Shown piece by piece: positions 36,234 through 45,483 of a stretch of 64,000 nt of DNA. Numbering within the stretch: position 1 is the first letter of the stretch; the number at the start of each line of letters is the position of its first letter. The notes under the pieces are model-generated. The model ran no database searches. It worked only from the letters and a program-made list of their open reading frames with translations, and was not told the DNA's origin. Source of the stretch: an uncultured Christensenella sp. (GTDB lineage: Bacteria > Bacillota > Clostridia > Christensenellales > Pumilibacteraceae); NCBI GenBank assembly GCA_910577435.1, contig CAJTLV010000001.1, positions 181,233-245,232 on the forward strand. The letters run 5' to 3'. Both the position numbers and the translations under genes were made by a program.

Positions 36234-37115
36234 CTAAATTTTAATTGCCTTGAACAGCGCCGGCGCGGCAAGCGACGCCCAAATCGCCATTACGAAATAG
36301 CGCAGGAAGCAATACAGCATAGGCATACTTTCCGGCAAAAACAGCTTAAACGTCTGCTGTACCGCAATCGTCACTCCGATCCCCAAAACGAGACGCAACA
36401 GGTACTTATACCACTTCGCATTCGCCTTTACATCGTATTTAACGAAGCGCTTCTCTATAAAATAGCCTACGTCGAAAGCAAGAAACGCGCCGACGCCCTT
36501 CAATATATCCGCGCCGCTCTGCAAAAGATCCATTCCCGCAAGCACCCCGATAAGCGTCGCGGACAGAACTACTGCCGGAATTATCATAAACTCCTCTTTG
36601 CTGCCGAAAAGCGAAAGCAAAGCATTGAAAGCGATCGAGCAAAACACTCCGCACGTCAGTCCGCAAAATACGTCGGACAGATAATGCTGTCCCAAATACA
36701 TACGCGATAGCATTACGAGAATTGTCAACACTGCACCGACTATCGGCACGGCGATATGCTTTTTGCCGTATTTTATCGTCAGCATAGCAGACACCGACGA
36801 AATGCTTTCGGTATGCCCGGACGGGAATGAATATGTCGTTTCGGGATCGCCTATGCTGCGCACGGTATCCGGATAGGCGTTGAACGGGCGCGTGCGCTTA
36901 AAACCGAGTTTGAGTACGTTTGTGACCGCCACGCCGAGAATGTAGACATTGAAAAACCTGTGGGCAAACGCCTTGTCGATGCACCAATAAAGAACTACGG
37001 CAACCACCAGAAACAGCGTTTCCGTTCCGAAAAATGAGAAAAACTTTTGCAGTGCGTCCAAGAAATCATTTGAATACATCTGCAACGCTTTGATGATGTC
37101 CGCTTCGAATTGCAC
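36234..37115 (-). CDS. PAP2-family membrane phosphatase
   Basis: 293 residues with about eight helices. The phosphatase motifs are KLGFKRTRPF, SFPSGHTES and SRMYLGQHYLSDV, with the catalytic His of SGH and the final His/Asp. Such enzymes dephosphorylate phosphatidic acid or undecaprenyl pyrophosphate on the outer membrane face. The C-terminal four helices (about 180-293) extend beyond the classical domain. It stands three bases after the NadD-YqeK-RsfS gene and eight before the RibU-TsaE gene. Confidence 0.88.
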   Translation of the reverse strand: MQFEADIIKALQMYSNDFLDALQKFFSFFGTETLFLVVAVVLYWCIDKAFAHRFFNVYILGVAVTNVLKLGFKRTRPFNAYPDTVRSIGDPETTYSFPSGHTESISSVSAMLTIKYGKKHIAVPIVGAVLTILVMLSRMYLGQHYLSDVFCGLTCGVFCSIAFNALLSLFGSKEEFMIIPAVVLSATLIGVLAGMDLLQSGADILKGVGAFLAFDVGYFIEKRFVKYDVKANAKWYKYLLRLVLGIGVTIAVQQTFKLFLPESMPMLYCFLRYFVMAIWASLAAPALFKAIKI

Positions 37116-37118
37116 CTG

Positions 37119-38762
37119 TTAATCCCCGTAACGTTTTACGTTCGTTCCGTCCGTCCACAAACGTTCTATATTGTAAAATTCGCGCGTCTTTTGTGTGAAT
37201 ATGTGAACGATAACTCCGCCGTAATCGAGCGCAAGCCATTCTTTATCCGTGTCTCGCCGCGTCGGATCGATCCCGTAAGTCTTTGTCAATCTGTCCTCTA
37301 CATATCCGCCGAGCGCTTTAACGGCAGTAGACGACGTCGCGGACGCTATAACGAAATAATCGGCGACTATCGTTTTTCCGTCAAGGTCGATTATATCCAC
37401 GTCGACTGCTTTGTGAAGATCGAGTTCCGCCGCTACTATCGTCGCGATATTCTTGTACGTCGGGTCGGATAATTCTTCGGCAAGCCTGTCAAGTTGTTCG
37501 CGTGCCGAAAGTATTTTATCATACGGGTCTGTCGCATTTTTTTGCTCGGTATATGCTTCCGCCGCTTTGCGTCTGTCGGCAAGCGCGAACGCATCATACT
37601 CTTCGAGCGACGGAAAACTTTTTCCTTTTATCTTTTGGGCGTATTTATCGAGTGCGCAAAGCGTGAGCAAGCTGTCTCGCGAGTTATGCTTTGCCATAGC
37701 CCACTCGTGAACCTCTTTTATTGTCGTGTAAACCGCAACGTCCTTGTCAAGTTCGCACAAATATCTAAGATAATCAACCGAATCGTACCGTCTGCCCGCT
37801 TCTGTCTTATCGGCAAGATATACTATCTCGCCGATAAGCGACATATCGTCGCTTCCCGTACCGTGCGTGTATACTGCGTGCGCTATCTCGGACGATACGC
37901 CGAACTCTCGCACGGCAAGTTCCGATCCTATCGCCGCGTGCGCCAAAGGGTCGGGAAAAAGCTCCGCGTCGTATTTATCGGCATACGAACTTATATCGAC
38001 CGACTTTGCGATGTCGTGAAGCAGACACGCTATAACGGTATCGTTGACATTCGCGCCGTACAGCTTGGCAAGCTCCGCGCCGCGCACGGCAACGCCGTAG
38101 GTGTGTTCTATTCTGTGCGCGCTCAATCCGTTGCGGTATAGCGCGGCGACATATTTGCCGTAAGGATTAAACGCACCGGTTTTTTTCGCCTCTCTTACGA
38201 CAAGGCTCGGAACATATTTATTGCTCTTGCCGAACGCCGCATCGATCTTGATTTCCGTCGACGAAATATCAAGTCCGTCGAAGTTGGCGATCTTGATTTT
38301 TATTTTGCGCTTTTTAAGCTCTTTGATCCGCTCGTCATTTACGGCAAAATTCGGACGCGGTATAACAAAGAATGTGACCAGCGCCTTTAACCTGTCAATA
38401 TCGCGCCACTCGGCAAGACGCGTAAGTTCCTCGCTTCCTATCGCCCAAAACAGCTTATCTCCGGCGAATTTTTTGGCTAAATACGCGGCAGTGTCCACGC
38501 TGTAACTTACGCCCTTTTTGTTTATTTCGTATTTACAGACTTCGGTCTTGTCCGATGAAAAAATACGCTTGCACAGCTTGAATCTGACCGCCGCGTCGTC
38601 TGCTCCCGCCTTGAACGGCGAAACAAACGACGGCACGACGATCACGCGATCGAACGTCTTTTCGAGGTTCTTTACTATGTCCACGTGTCCGTAATGAACG
38701 GGATCGAAACTCCCGCCGAAAATTACCGTCTTTCCCGATTTTTGTACTTTTGCTTCTGTCAT
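37119..38762 (-). CDS. nadD-yqeK-rsfS: Three-domain fusion NadD-YqeK-RsfS
   Basis: 547 residues, one frame. Residues 11-195 are nicotinate-nucleotide adenylyltransferase: GGSFDPVHYGH (16-26) and the late SSTEIK (167-172). Residues 213-380 are a YqeK HD-domain hydrolase: H220, CLLHDIAKS (246-254) with the HD pair, and THGTG; YqeK cleaves diadenosine tetraphosphate. Residues 425-545 are RsfS (YbeB/Iojap): VDIIDLDGKTIVADYFVIAS and YGGVIVHIF; it binds ribosomal protein uL14 and silences ribosomes. In many Firmicutes the three are separate neighbouring genes in this same order, so this is an in-order gene fusion. Twelve bases separate it from obg. Confidence 0.95.
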   Translation of the reverse strand: MTEAKVQKSGKTVIFGGSFDPVHYGHVDIVKNLEKTFDRVIVVPSFVSPFKAGADDAAVRFKLCKRIFSSDKTEVCKYEINKKGVSYSVDTAAYLAKKFAGDKLFWAIGSEELTRLAEWRDIDRLKALVTFFVIPRPNFAVNDERIKELKKRKIKIKIANFDGLDISSTEIKIDAAFGKSNKYVPSLVVREAKKTGAFNPYGKYVAALYRNGLSAHRIEHTYGVAVRGAELAKLYGANVNDTVIACLLHDIAKSVDISSYADKYDAELFPDPLAHAAIGSELAVREFGVSSEIAHAVYTHGTGSDDMSLIGEIVYLADKTEAGRRYDSVDYLRYLCELDKDVAVYTTIKEVHEWAMAKHNSRDSLLTLCALDKYAQKIKGKSFPSLEEYDAFALADRRKAAEAYTEQKNATDPYDKILSAREQLDRLAEELSDPTYKNIATIVAAELDLHKAVDVDIIDLDGKTIVADYFVIASATSSTAVKALGGYVEDRLTKTYGIDPTRRDTDKEWLALDYGGVIVHIFTQKTREFYNIERLWTDGTNVKRYGD

Positions 38763-38774
38763 TTTATTCTCCGT

Positions 38775-40031
38775 TCAGCTTTCGTAAGTGAATTCCGTAT
38801 CGAGTATGCGCACCGTATCGCCGTCCTTTATGCCCGCGTTTTTGAGCGCTTTCGTCACACCGGTATCGTTGAGCGTGCGCTGGAAAAACGCAAAACTGTC
38901 GCGGTCGTCGAGTACGGTCATACGCGCAATTCGTTCCATCAGTTCGCCGCTCAATACGAACGCACCGTCGTCCGCGCGTTTGAGTGTGAACGAGTTGGGG
39001 TCCGCCGTCTCGTACCTGAACGGCTCGAATTCGAGCGGCGTCGGCGGAGGAAGCGTCCTCAAAACAGACACGACCGCATCGACGAGTTTATTTACACCCG
39101 AATGCGTTGCGCCGCTTATAGCGAAAATCTCGCCCTTTACCTGCGACTTAAACCGCTCTATCTCGCTTTCGTCCGCACAATCGATCTTGTTAAGCGCGAT
39201 TATCTGCGGCACGTCGCGAAGTTCCGGATTGTACTTGAAAAGCTCGTCGTTTACGGTGTTGTAATCTTCTATCGGGTCGCGCCCGTCGGTTGCCGCGATG
39301 TCGACTACGTGCACTATGAGACGCGTTCTGTCTATGTGACGCAGAAACGAATGACCCAGTCCCGCACCGTCCGCAGCGCCTTCTATAAGTCCGGGAATAT
39401 CGGCTACCGTGAACGAGAAATCGTCGCGCATACACACGCCCAGATTAGGCGAAAGCGTAGTGAACGGATAATTGGCTATCTTGGGATTGGCACGTGTAAG
39501 TACGGATAAAAGCGTCGACTTGCCTGCATTCGGAAATCCGACAAGTCCCACGTCCGCTATCGTTTTGAGTTCGAGTACGACGGCGCGTTCTTTCGTAGGC
39601 TCGCCTTTTTGAGAAAAGCCGGGCGCTTGTCTCCTCGAAGTTTTGAATCGCGCGTTGCCCTTGCCGCCTCTGCCTCCCGTAAGCACGGTCACAACGTCGT
39701 CGGCATAGAACAGATCCGCTATAATACCGCCCGTTTCCGCGTCACGGACGACAGTGCCGCGCGGCACTTTGAGTACAAGATCGTTACCGTTTTTGCCGTG
39801 CCGATTTTTGCCCGATCCCGGCGCGCCGTTCTCGGCGCGATAACGCTTACCGAACCTGTACACCGAAAGCGACGCGGCGTTTTCGTCGACAGTAAAAACG
39901 ATATTCCCGCCGTTTCCGCCGTCGCCGCCGTCGGGTCCGCCGTTCGGCACATACTTTTCGGTATAAAACGACGTACAGCCGTCGCCGCCGTCGCCCGCTT
40001 TGATATAAATTTTCGCTTTATCGATAAACAT
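38775..40031 (-). CDS. obg: Obg/CgtA GTPase
   Basis: 418 residues from the ATG of MFIDKAKIYIKAGDGG; the frame extends 42 residues further upstream but that part is not Obg-like. Domains: glycine-rich Obg fold (1-158), G domain with GFPNAGKSTL, DIPGLIEGAADGAGLG and LNKID, and a C-terminal OCT domain (about 335-418). Obg acts in 50S ribosome assembly and stress signalling. It heads a group with RsfS and other translation factors. The ribosome site before its ATG is weak. Confidence 0.96.
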   Translation of the reverse strand: MFIDKAKIYIKAGDGGDGCTSFYTEKYVPNGGPDGGDGGNGGNIVFTVDENAASLSVYRFGKRYRAENGAPGSGKNRHGKNGNDLVLKVPRGTVVRDAETGGIIADLFYADDVVTVLTGGRGGKGNARFKTSRRQAPGFSQKGEPTKERAVVLELKTIADVGLVGFPNAGKSTLLSVLTRANPKIANYPFTTLSPNLGVCMRDDFSFTVADIPGLIEGAADGAGLGHSFLRHIDRTRLIVHVVDIAATDGRDPIEDYNTVNDELFKYNPELRDVPQIIALNKIDCADESEIERFKSQVKGEIFAISGATHSGVNKLVDAVVSVLRTLPPPTPLEFEPFRYETADPNSFTLKRADDGAFVLSGELMERIARMTVLDDRDSFAFFQRTLNDTGVTKALKNAGIKDGDTVRILDTEFTYES

Positions 40032-40077
40032 AACTTTTATTATTGCCTTTATTGCCTGATGTCTTGCGTTATTCGGA

Positions 40078-40701
40078 TCATTGTCTCGCCCGACGTTCGC
40101 AATCTTCCTTGCAAAGGCTCGCCACCGCGCAAACCTCGCACTCGGGACCGCGCGCATGACAGCAATCTCTGCCGTGCCTGATCAACAGAAAATGCGCGTT
40201 GCGGTAATCGGACGGCTCGAACACCTTGCAAAGATCGCGTTCCACGTCGTCGGGAGTTTTGCCGTCCGAAAGTCCGAGCCTGTGCGCGACGCGGAACACG
40301 TGAGTATCTACTGCTATCGCCGGCTCGCCGAACGCAACGGACAGCATCACGTTTGCGGTTTTGCGCCCCACTCCCGCGAGCGACATTAGCTCTTCTCTTG
40401 TGCGCGGCACTCGACCGTCGAATCTCTCGACGATGTCGTGACAACACGACTTGATATTGGTCGCCTTGTTCTTATAAAGACCGCAACTTTTTATGAGCGT
40501 TTCGAGTTCTTGGACAGGCAGATCGCAAAACGCCTGCGGCGTATCGGCAACCTTAAAAAGCTCGCGCGTCACTACGTTTACGCGCTTGTCCGTGCATTGC
40601 GCACTGAGTATTACCGAAATCAAAAGTTCGAACTCGTTTCCGTATTCGAGCTCGCACGTTGCATCCGGATATGTTTCGTTGAGAATACTCAGTAGTTCCA
40701 T
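40078..40701 (-). CDS. nth: Endonuclease III
   Basis: 207 residues. LMSLAGVGRKTANVML is the helix-hairpin-helix with the catalytic Lys, AVDTHVFRVAHRL the catalytic Asp loop, and the 4Fe-4S pattern C-x6-C-x2-C-x5-C closes the protein (from CHARGPEC). It removes oxidised pyrimidines and nicks abasic sites in base-excision repair. A promoter at 40708-40736 ends six bases before the ATG, with no Shine-Dalgarno, so a leaderless mRNA is predicted in addition to any read-through from the DUF3343 gene. Confidence 0.96.
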   Translation of the reverse strand: MELLSILNETYPDATCELEYGNEFELLISVILSAQCTDKRVNVVTRELFKVADTPQAFCDLPVQELETLIKSCGLYKNKATNIKSCCHDIVERFDGRVPRTREELMSLAGVGRKTANVMLSVAFGEPAIAVDTHVFRVAHRLGLSDGKTPDDVERDLCKVFEPSDYRNAHFLLIRHGRDCCHARGPECEVCAVASLCKEDCERRARQ

Positions 40702-40707
40702 CGTCTC

Positions 40708-40736
40708 ATTTTAACACATTCGGACAAAAAAGTAAA
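40708..40736 (-). promoter_or_regulatory. Promoter of nth, predicted leaderless
   Basis: Minus strand TTTACT (40731-40736), 17-base spacer ending in TGt, TAAAAT (40708-40713); six bases then the nth ATG. Confidence 0.7.
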
Positions 40737-40746
40737 CAGATTATTG

Positions 40747-41001
40747 TTAATTACCGCCTATATTATACAATGTTTCGTAGCTTTCCCCGTCGAACGAATA
40801 AACCGCTCTAAGCGCCGAATAGTTGCCTCTGCCGAGTATGCCGTTGGCAAGCTCGTAGTCGTCGCATTTGACCGACAGTCCGCAACCGAACCCGCCTTTA
40901 ATAGGTGTATTGACTATCGAAGCATTACCGCCGTAAGCCTTAATCGCGTCGCAAAATCTGAGCGCGCTGTTCCTCGAAGAAAACGAAAAGATGTAATTCA
41001 T
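40747..41001 (-). CDS. DUF3343 protein, putative sulfur/selenium carrier
   Basis: 84 residues of the DUF3343 family (YIFSFSSRNSALRFCDAIKA, then the Gly/Cys motif GFGCGLSVKC). Members usually stand beside a cysteine desulfurase-like gene or selenium genes and are thought to carry sulfur or selenium; here that partner is the divergent gene at 41106. AGAGGA precedes the ATG. It is followed after 45 bases by nth. Confidence 0.85.
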   Translation of the reverse strand: MNYIFSFSSRNSALRFCDAIKAYGGNASIVNTPIKGGFGCGLSVKCDDYELANGILGRGNYSALRAVYSFDGESYETLYNIGGN

Positions 41002-41105
41002 ATGCGTTAATTTCCTCTTATTAGTTCTAATCCGCCAAAATTCGCATTTACTATTAGAAGTCCGACGGTCCTACTCCGTTATATGTGCTTGGAGCCTGTT
41101 CTGAT

Positions 41106-42227
41106 ATGATTTATTTCGACAATGCCGCAACGACGATGATAAAACCGACGAGCGTCGTAAAAGCCAGTTCTTACGCACTTGAAAATCTGTGTGCAAACGC
41201 GGGGCGCGGCAGTCATTCCGCATCCGTCAAAGCCGCACAAATTCTGTTTGAGGCGCGCAAAGCCGTAGAAACGCTCGTCGGCGCAGACGATGTAATATTC
41301 GGACTAAACTGCACGGACGCGCTCAATACCGCGATATTCGGCACGGCGCGGCACGGACACGTAATAACGACGGCATACGAACACAACAGCGTTTTGCGTC
41401 CGCTCCGCGAACTTGAAAAACGCGGCGTTATAGAATTTTCGGTAGTGCCGCCCGACAGCAACGGCATAATCAATCCGCGCGAAATAGAACGGGCGATCCG
41501 ACCGAACACCTATCTCATAGCGGTAAATCATATATCGAACGTAATCGGCACCGTTCAGCCCGTAATGCAAATAGGCGCGCTCGCGAAAAAGCACGGACTT
41601 TTATATCTTGTAGACGGCGCGCAGTCCGTAGGCTACGTGGATGTGAATATGAAAGAGATCGGTTGCGACTACCTGTGTTTTTCGCCGCACAAGGGATTGC
41701 ACGGGCCGCAGGGCATCGGCTGTCTGTGCGTAAAATGCGGCGCGCCGCTGTCGCCCTACCGCTTCGGCGGAACGGGTACTGCTTCCGAGTCAGTAGATCA
41801 GCCCGACGATATTCCCGAAGGTTTCGAGTGCGGCACCCTGCCCGTCGACCGCGCGTATGCGCTCATCGCCGCAGTTCATCACAACAACAGCCTGCCGCTG
41901 AACGTTAGGCGCAACGTTGCCGCGTGCGGCGACTTTATACGCACGGAATTAAGCAAGATCGCGGACGTGACGCTGTACGGAAAATACAATCTTTTGCCAA
42001 GCATTATCTGCTTCAATATATCCGGTGTGGACGCGGCGACCGTAGGAGACATTCTGAGCGATCAATACGACGTCGCTGTGCGTTGCGGACTGCATTGCGC
42101 ACCGCTCTGCCACGAATATCTCGGCACGCTGAAAACGGGCGCGGTGCGCGCATCGCTTTCTTATCACAACAGTATGGACGAGGCAGAATTTTTCGTTAAA
42201 GCGGTGCGCGAGATCGCGGCAAAATAA
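41106..42227 (+). CDS. Cysteine desulfurase-like PLP enzyme (TIGR01977 type)
   Basis: 373 residues from the ATG of MIYFDNAATT, preceded by GGAG. Class V aminotransferase fold with PLP lysine in FSPHKGLHGPQG and a C-terminal CGLHCAPLCH motif carrying the candidate catalytic Cys. This shorter group differs from IscS (second desulfurase at 29298) and is regularly found with DUF3343, here divergent and 104 bases away. Role probably in sulfur or selenium delivery for a specific target; not established. Confidence 0.88.
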   Translation: MIYFDNAATTMIKPTSVVKASSYALENLCANAGRGSHSASVKAAQILFEARKAVETLVGADDVIFGLNCTDALNTAIFGTARHGHVITTAYEHNSVLRPLRELEKRGVIEFSVVPPDSNGIINPREIERAIRPNTYLIAVNHISNVIGTVQPVMQIGALAKKHGLLYLVDGAQSVGYVDVNMKEIGCDYLCFSPHKGLHGPQGIGCLCVKCGAPLSPYRFGGTGTASESVDQPDDIPEGFECGTLPVDRAYALIAAVHHNNSLPLNVRRNVAACGDFIRTELSKIADVTLYGKYNLLPSIICFNISGVDAATVGDILSDQYDVAVRCGLHCAPLCHEYLGTLKTGAVRASLSYHNSMDEAEFFVKAVREIAAK

Positions 42228-42266
42228 TTTTGCCGCCGCAACCGTTTGCGCCACGCTTAAACGCCG

Positions 42267-42515
42267 TCACACGCCCTTAATCATTCCGACAAGTTCGATA
42301 AGACGCTCGCGCGACTGCGCGTCCAAGCTGGGCGACACGAATGACACGAACTCATCGAGCTGTTCGGGAGAAAACGTACCATCCGACTTAGATGCGGCGA
42401 CGTTTTTCATAAGCTCGCTCATAAGCTCGTTGCCGTTCATTCCGTCATACTTGTCAAACGATCCCGTATTCGGCTTTAACGGCGTTTCGGACTTCATATT
42501 CTTGATACTGCGCAT
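42267..42515 (-). CDS. Small protein of unknown function
   Basis: 82 residues, predicted all-helical after a polar N-terminus (GSFDKYDGMNGNELMSELM). GAGAGG stands nine bases before the ATG, which supports it as a real gene. No membrane segment, cysteines or known domain. It is divergent from another small helical protein gene, the two starts only 67 bases apart, so shared regulation is possible. Confidence 0.7.
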   Translation of the reverse strand: MRSIKNMKSETPLKPNTGSFDKYDGMNGNELMSELMKNVAASKSDGTFSPEQLDEFVSFVSPSLDAQSRERLIELVGMIKGV

Positions 42516-42582
42516 ACTGTAAAACCTCTCGGAATATTGTATGACGCAAATATCCCATAAGTTCGCAAAACGGAGGTGTAAA

Positions 42583-42822
42583 ATGGATTTTCAGCAATTA
42601 CTGCCGCTTCTTCTCAAAGGTAAACTCGGAGAAAAGGAACAGGCTCTGCTCAAAGCGACACAAAGTTCCGACCCGTCCGCGATAAGTTCGCTTCTCACGC
42701 AGATGTACGCGGGGCATCAGCGCGTCGACCTGTTTCCTCTACTCAAAAAAATAATGCCCGCGCAAACGCTCGGGCAGATAATCAAATATTTCGACAGGAT
42801 GAAACAAAACGGCAGACGGTGA
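42583..42822 (+). CDS. Small helical protein of unknown function
   Basis: 79 residues from the ATG that follows GGAGGTG. Predicted helical and basic at the end (KYFDRMKQNGRR); Leu-rich start (DFQQLLPLLLKGKLG). No known domain. It ends exactly where the convergent PucR-type regulator ends. Confidence 0.7.
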   Translation: MDFQQLLPLLLKGKLGEKEQALLKATQSSDPSAISSLLTQMYAGHQRVDLFPLLKKIMPAQTLGQIIKYFDRMKQNGRR

Positions 42823-43785
42823 TCACATCATCTTATAGATAAGATACGCCGTGCGGAACGTCATTGCGTCGTTGAAGTTGCGTATGTCAAGTCCGGTTAT
42901 GCGCTCTATCTTGTCAAGCCTGTATATGAGCGTATTGCGATGAACATACATACTGCGGCTCGCTTCGGAAATATTGAGCGAATGCTTCAAAAACACATCG
43001 GCGGCAGCCATAAGTTCTTCGTCGGCAAGCACCTCGCGGTAATTTTTATCGAGCGCGATCTTGACGTATGTCTCCACAGTCGCGCGCGGAAGATCCGAAA
43101 ACACTTTGATCAGCGCATATTCCTTGTACGAATATATGTCGCTTGCGGGATCGAATTCGGCGCCGTTGACGAGCGCCGATTTGGCGTAGCCGTAATACAG
43201 CGGCAACTCGGACGCCCCGCGCGCAATTCCGCCCACGCCTATCTTTACGTTCTCCTTTATCTCTTCGGTGATATTCTCGCGCAACACTAGGGCGAACTCA
43301 CCCGCCGAACGATAATCGTTATCGTTTTCGGCGCGCTTGCACAGCGCGGTTATGCCGCCCGTCATATCGACCGCAAAATCGTTTTTGCCCGCTATCGTGT
43401 TTATATATTCGCCGACCGACTTCTTGCGCGCATCACTGTATATCGCAAATACGTAATAATTGGTTTTGCCTATATGCACGCCGAGCGGAATGTCTCCGCG
43501 CCCTTCGAGAAACGCGCGCATAGGATCGTCGTTTATGTCAAGCCTATCGAATACGGAATTGACGTACTCGCGCATCAGCGCCGCAAGCGTGCGCTCCGAA
43601 TCTCCGGCTCCCGGTATGCTGAACGCACGCGTCTTGCCCTCGCCGAACACGGTAAAAACCGTTCTACCGACGTCGCTGTCTGACAATACGCCGCTTTCGG
43701 GCATTTCTTCGGGAACGTCGCATTTCTCGACATCTACTCCGCTTACACGCTTTATTCGCTCTGTTATCAAATTCGATTTGCTCAT
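42823..43785 (-). CDS. PucR/CdaR-type regulator
   Basis: 320 residues. The last 55 are the PucR C-terminal helix-turn-helix: NISEASRSMYVHRNTLIYRL followed by DKIERITGLDIRNFNDAMTF. A GGDEF-like inactive domain of about 110 residues precedes it, and the N-terminal 120 residues may bind a ligand. PucR and CdaR proteins activate catabolic genes for purines, sugar diacids or amino acids. It is the last gene of the apbE-tyrS-ilvE run, 25 bases after ilvE, so it might govern amino-acid genes; the ligand is unknown. Confidence 0.85.
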   Translation of the reverse strand: MSKSNLITERIKRVSGVDVEKCDVPEEMPESGVLSDSDVGRTVFTVFGEGKTRAFSIPGAGDSERTLAALMREYVNSVFDRLDINDDPMRAFLEGRGDIPLGVHIGKTNYYVFAIYSDARKKSVGEYINTIAGKNDFAVDMTGGITALCKRAENDNDYRSAGEFALVLRENITEEIKENVKIGVGGIARGASELPLYYGYAKSALVNGAEFDPASDIYSYKEYALIKVFSDLPRATVETYVKIALDKNYREVLADEELMAAADVFLKHSLNISEASRSMYVHRNTLIYRLDKIERITGLDIRNFNDAMTFRTAYLIYKMM

Positions 43786-43810
43786 AATTTCCTCAAAAAC
43801 ACCGCGCTTT

Positions 43811-44866
43811 TCAATCTATCCGCGTGATCCAACCGAAATCGTCGCTCAATCTTCCCGTCTGAATGCCGGTAAGTCTGTCAAACAGCATTCCGGCTATTTC
43901 ACCCGCCGAGCCGCGCTTGCCCACGATGTAATCAGCAGAACCGTCGCCCAACCTGTCTACAGGCGAAATCACGGCGGCAGTACCCGTTCCGAAAATCTCC
44001 GTAAGCGCACCGCTCTTTGCGCCGTCCGTTATCTCGTCGATAGACACAAGCCGCTCTTCCACCGTCACTCCCGACGCTTTGAGCAGTTTAACTACCGAAT
44101 CGCGCGTAATTCCGGGAAGTATCGATCCGTTAAGAGCGGGCGTTACGACCTTTCCGCCTAGTACGAAAAATATATTCATCGCGCCCACTTCCTCTACGTA
44201 TTTACGCTCCGATCCGTCCAACCACAACACTTGATCGTAGCCTTCGCGCTGCGCGATCTCGCCCGCTTTTATACTCGCGGCATAATTGCCTATCACCTTA
44301 TATGCACCCGTGCCGCCCTTGCACGCTCTGACATATTCACGTTCGATTTTAAGCGCGACGGGCGCGAACCCGTGCGAATAGTACGCGCCCGACGGCGACA
44401 GTATGATAACGAACTTATACTTCTTAGCCGCGTGAACGCCGAGCGAGTCGTCGTCGGCAAACATAAACGGACGGATATATAAACTGGTTCCGATCTCCGT
44501 CGGTATCCATTCTCGCTCCAAATCTATAAGTTCTTCGAGCGCCCCGAGCGCTTCGCTCTCGTCGACAAACGGCATACACAGTCTATCGCACGACGTCCGC
44601 ATACGCTTAAAATTATCTACTGCGCGAAACAGTCTTACTTCGCCGCGTTCGTTTCGGTACGCTTTGAGTCCCTCGAACACCCCCTGACCGTAATGCAGAA
44701 TAGATGAGCACGGCAACAGCGCCATAGCGTCGAACGGAACGATTTTTCCCTCGTCCCACTTTCCGTCGGCATACTCGCGAACATACATATAATCGGTAAA
44801 TATCTTGCCGAATCCCGAAACGACCTGCGGTTTCCGCTTTAACTTTTCACACTTAATTATCTTCAT
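43811..44866 (-). CDS. ilvE: Branched-chain amino acid aminotransferase
   Basis: 351 residues, fold type IV. FEGLKAYR near the N-terminus, the PLP lysine in AYKVIGNYAAS, and EEVGAMNIFFV with PGITRDSVVKL are typical of the long class of bacterial and eukaryotic BCAT. It transaminates leucine, isoleucine and valine with 2-oxoglutarate. It overlaps yigZ by four bases and lies next to tyrS and a second aminotransferase, hinting at amino-acid fermentation. Confidence 0.94.
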   Translation of the reverse strand: MKIIKCEKLKRKPQVVSGFGKIFTDYMYVREYADGKWDEGKIVPFDAMALLPCSSILHYGQGVFEGLKAYRNERGEVRLFRAVDNFKRMRTSCDRLCMPFVDESEALGALEELIDLEREWIPTEIGTSLYIRPFMFADDDSLGVHAAKKYKFVIILSPSGAYYSHGFAPVALKIEREYVRACKGGTGAYKVIGNYAASIKAGEIAQREGYDQVLWLDGSERKYVEEVGAMNIFFVLGGKVVTPALNGSILPGITRDSVVKLLKASGVTVEERLVSIDEITDGAKSGALTEIFGTGTAAVISPVDRLGDGSADYIVGKRGSAGEIAGMLFDRLTGIQTGRLSDDFGWITRID

Positions 44867-45483
44867 TTACTCATCTCCGTAAACATATATCGCTCTTCCG
44901 TTTTGAGTATGCCGTCGGCACGAACGCCGAGTCCAATCAGCATTGCCCGAACATCCGTAGCGCAAGGCGCGGAAACGGTGAACCCGACCGCCGCCGCGTA
45001 GATTATCTTATCGACATTGCACGGCGTGTTTCTCAGCGCCGACCGAACTTTTTTGAACGTTTCCGCATCGCATTCAGCGTCGTAATATGCATATCTCTCG
45101 GCGGTTACGAGTCCCGCGCTTTCGATAAGACCCGCCGCCGCGTCTCTGTATGCACGGGTCAATCCGCCCGTGCCGAGTTTTATTCCGCCGAAATAGCGCA
45201 CGACCGCTATGCACGACCGTCGCGCGCCCGCCGACATAAGCGCCGAATAAATCGGTTTTCCCGCAGTTCCCGACGGTTCGCCGTCGTCGTCGTAACCGAA
45301 CTCGTCGCCGCTCTCGTCCGAAATAAATCCGCTGCAAACGTGTGTCGCGTCCGCATATTCGCGGCGCACTCCGTCGACAAACGCACGCGCCGTTTCACGG
45401 CTGTCCGCTACCGCCGAAATTGCGATAAACCGCGAATGTTTGACGACAAGCTCGTATTTACCGCCTGCGACGCACAAAAACAT
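44863..45483 (-). CDS. yigZ: YigZ/IMPACT-family protein
   Basis: 206 residues. The N-terminal UPF0029 domain shows SRFIAISAVADSRETARAF, then ATHVCSGFI and DDDGEPSGTAGKPI, with YFGGIKLGTGGLTRAYRDAA, all YigZ signatures; a ferredoxin-like C-terminal half follows. The biochemical role in bacteria is unclear, with links to translation regulation through the eukaryotic relative IMPACT. Coupled to tyrS by a one-base overlap. Confidence 0.93.
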   Translation of the reverse strand: MFLCVAGGKYELVVKHSRFIAISAVADSRETARAFVDGVRREYADATHVCSGFISDESGDEFGYDDDGEPSGTAGKPIYSALMSAGARRSCIAVVRYFGGIKLGTGGLTRAYRDAAAGLIESAGLVTAERYAYYDAECDAETFKKVRSALRNTPCNVDKIIYAAAVGFTVSAPCATDVRAMLIGLGVRADGILKTEERYMFTEMSK

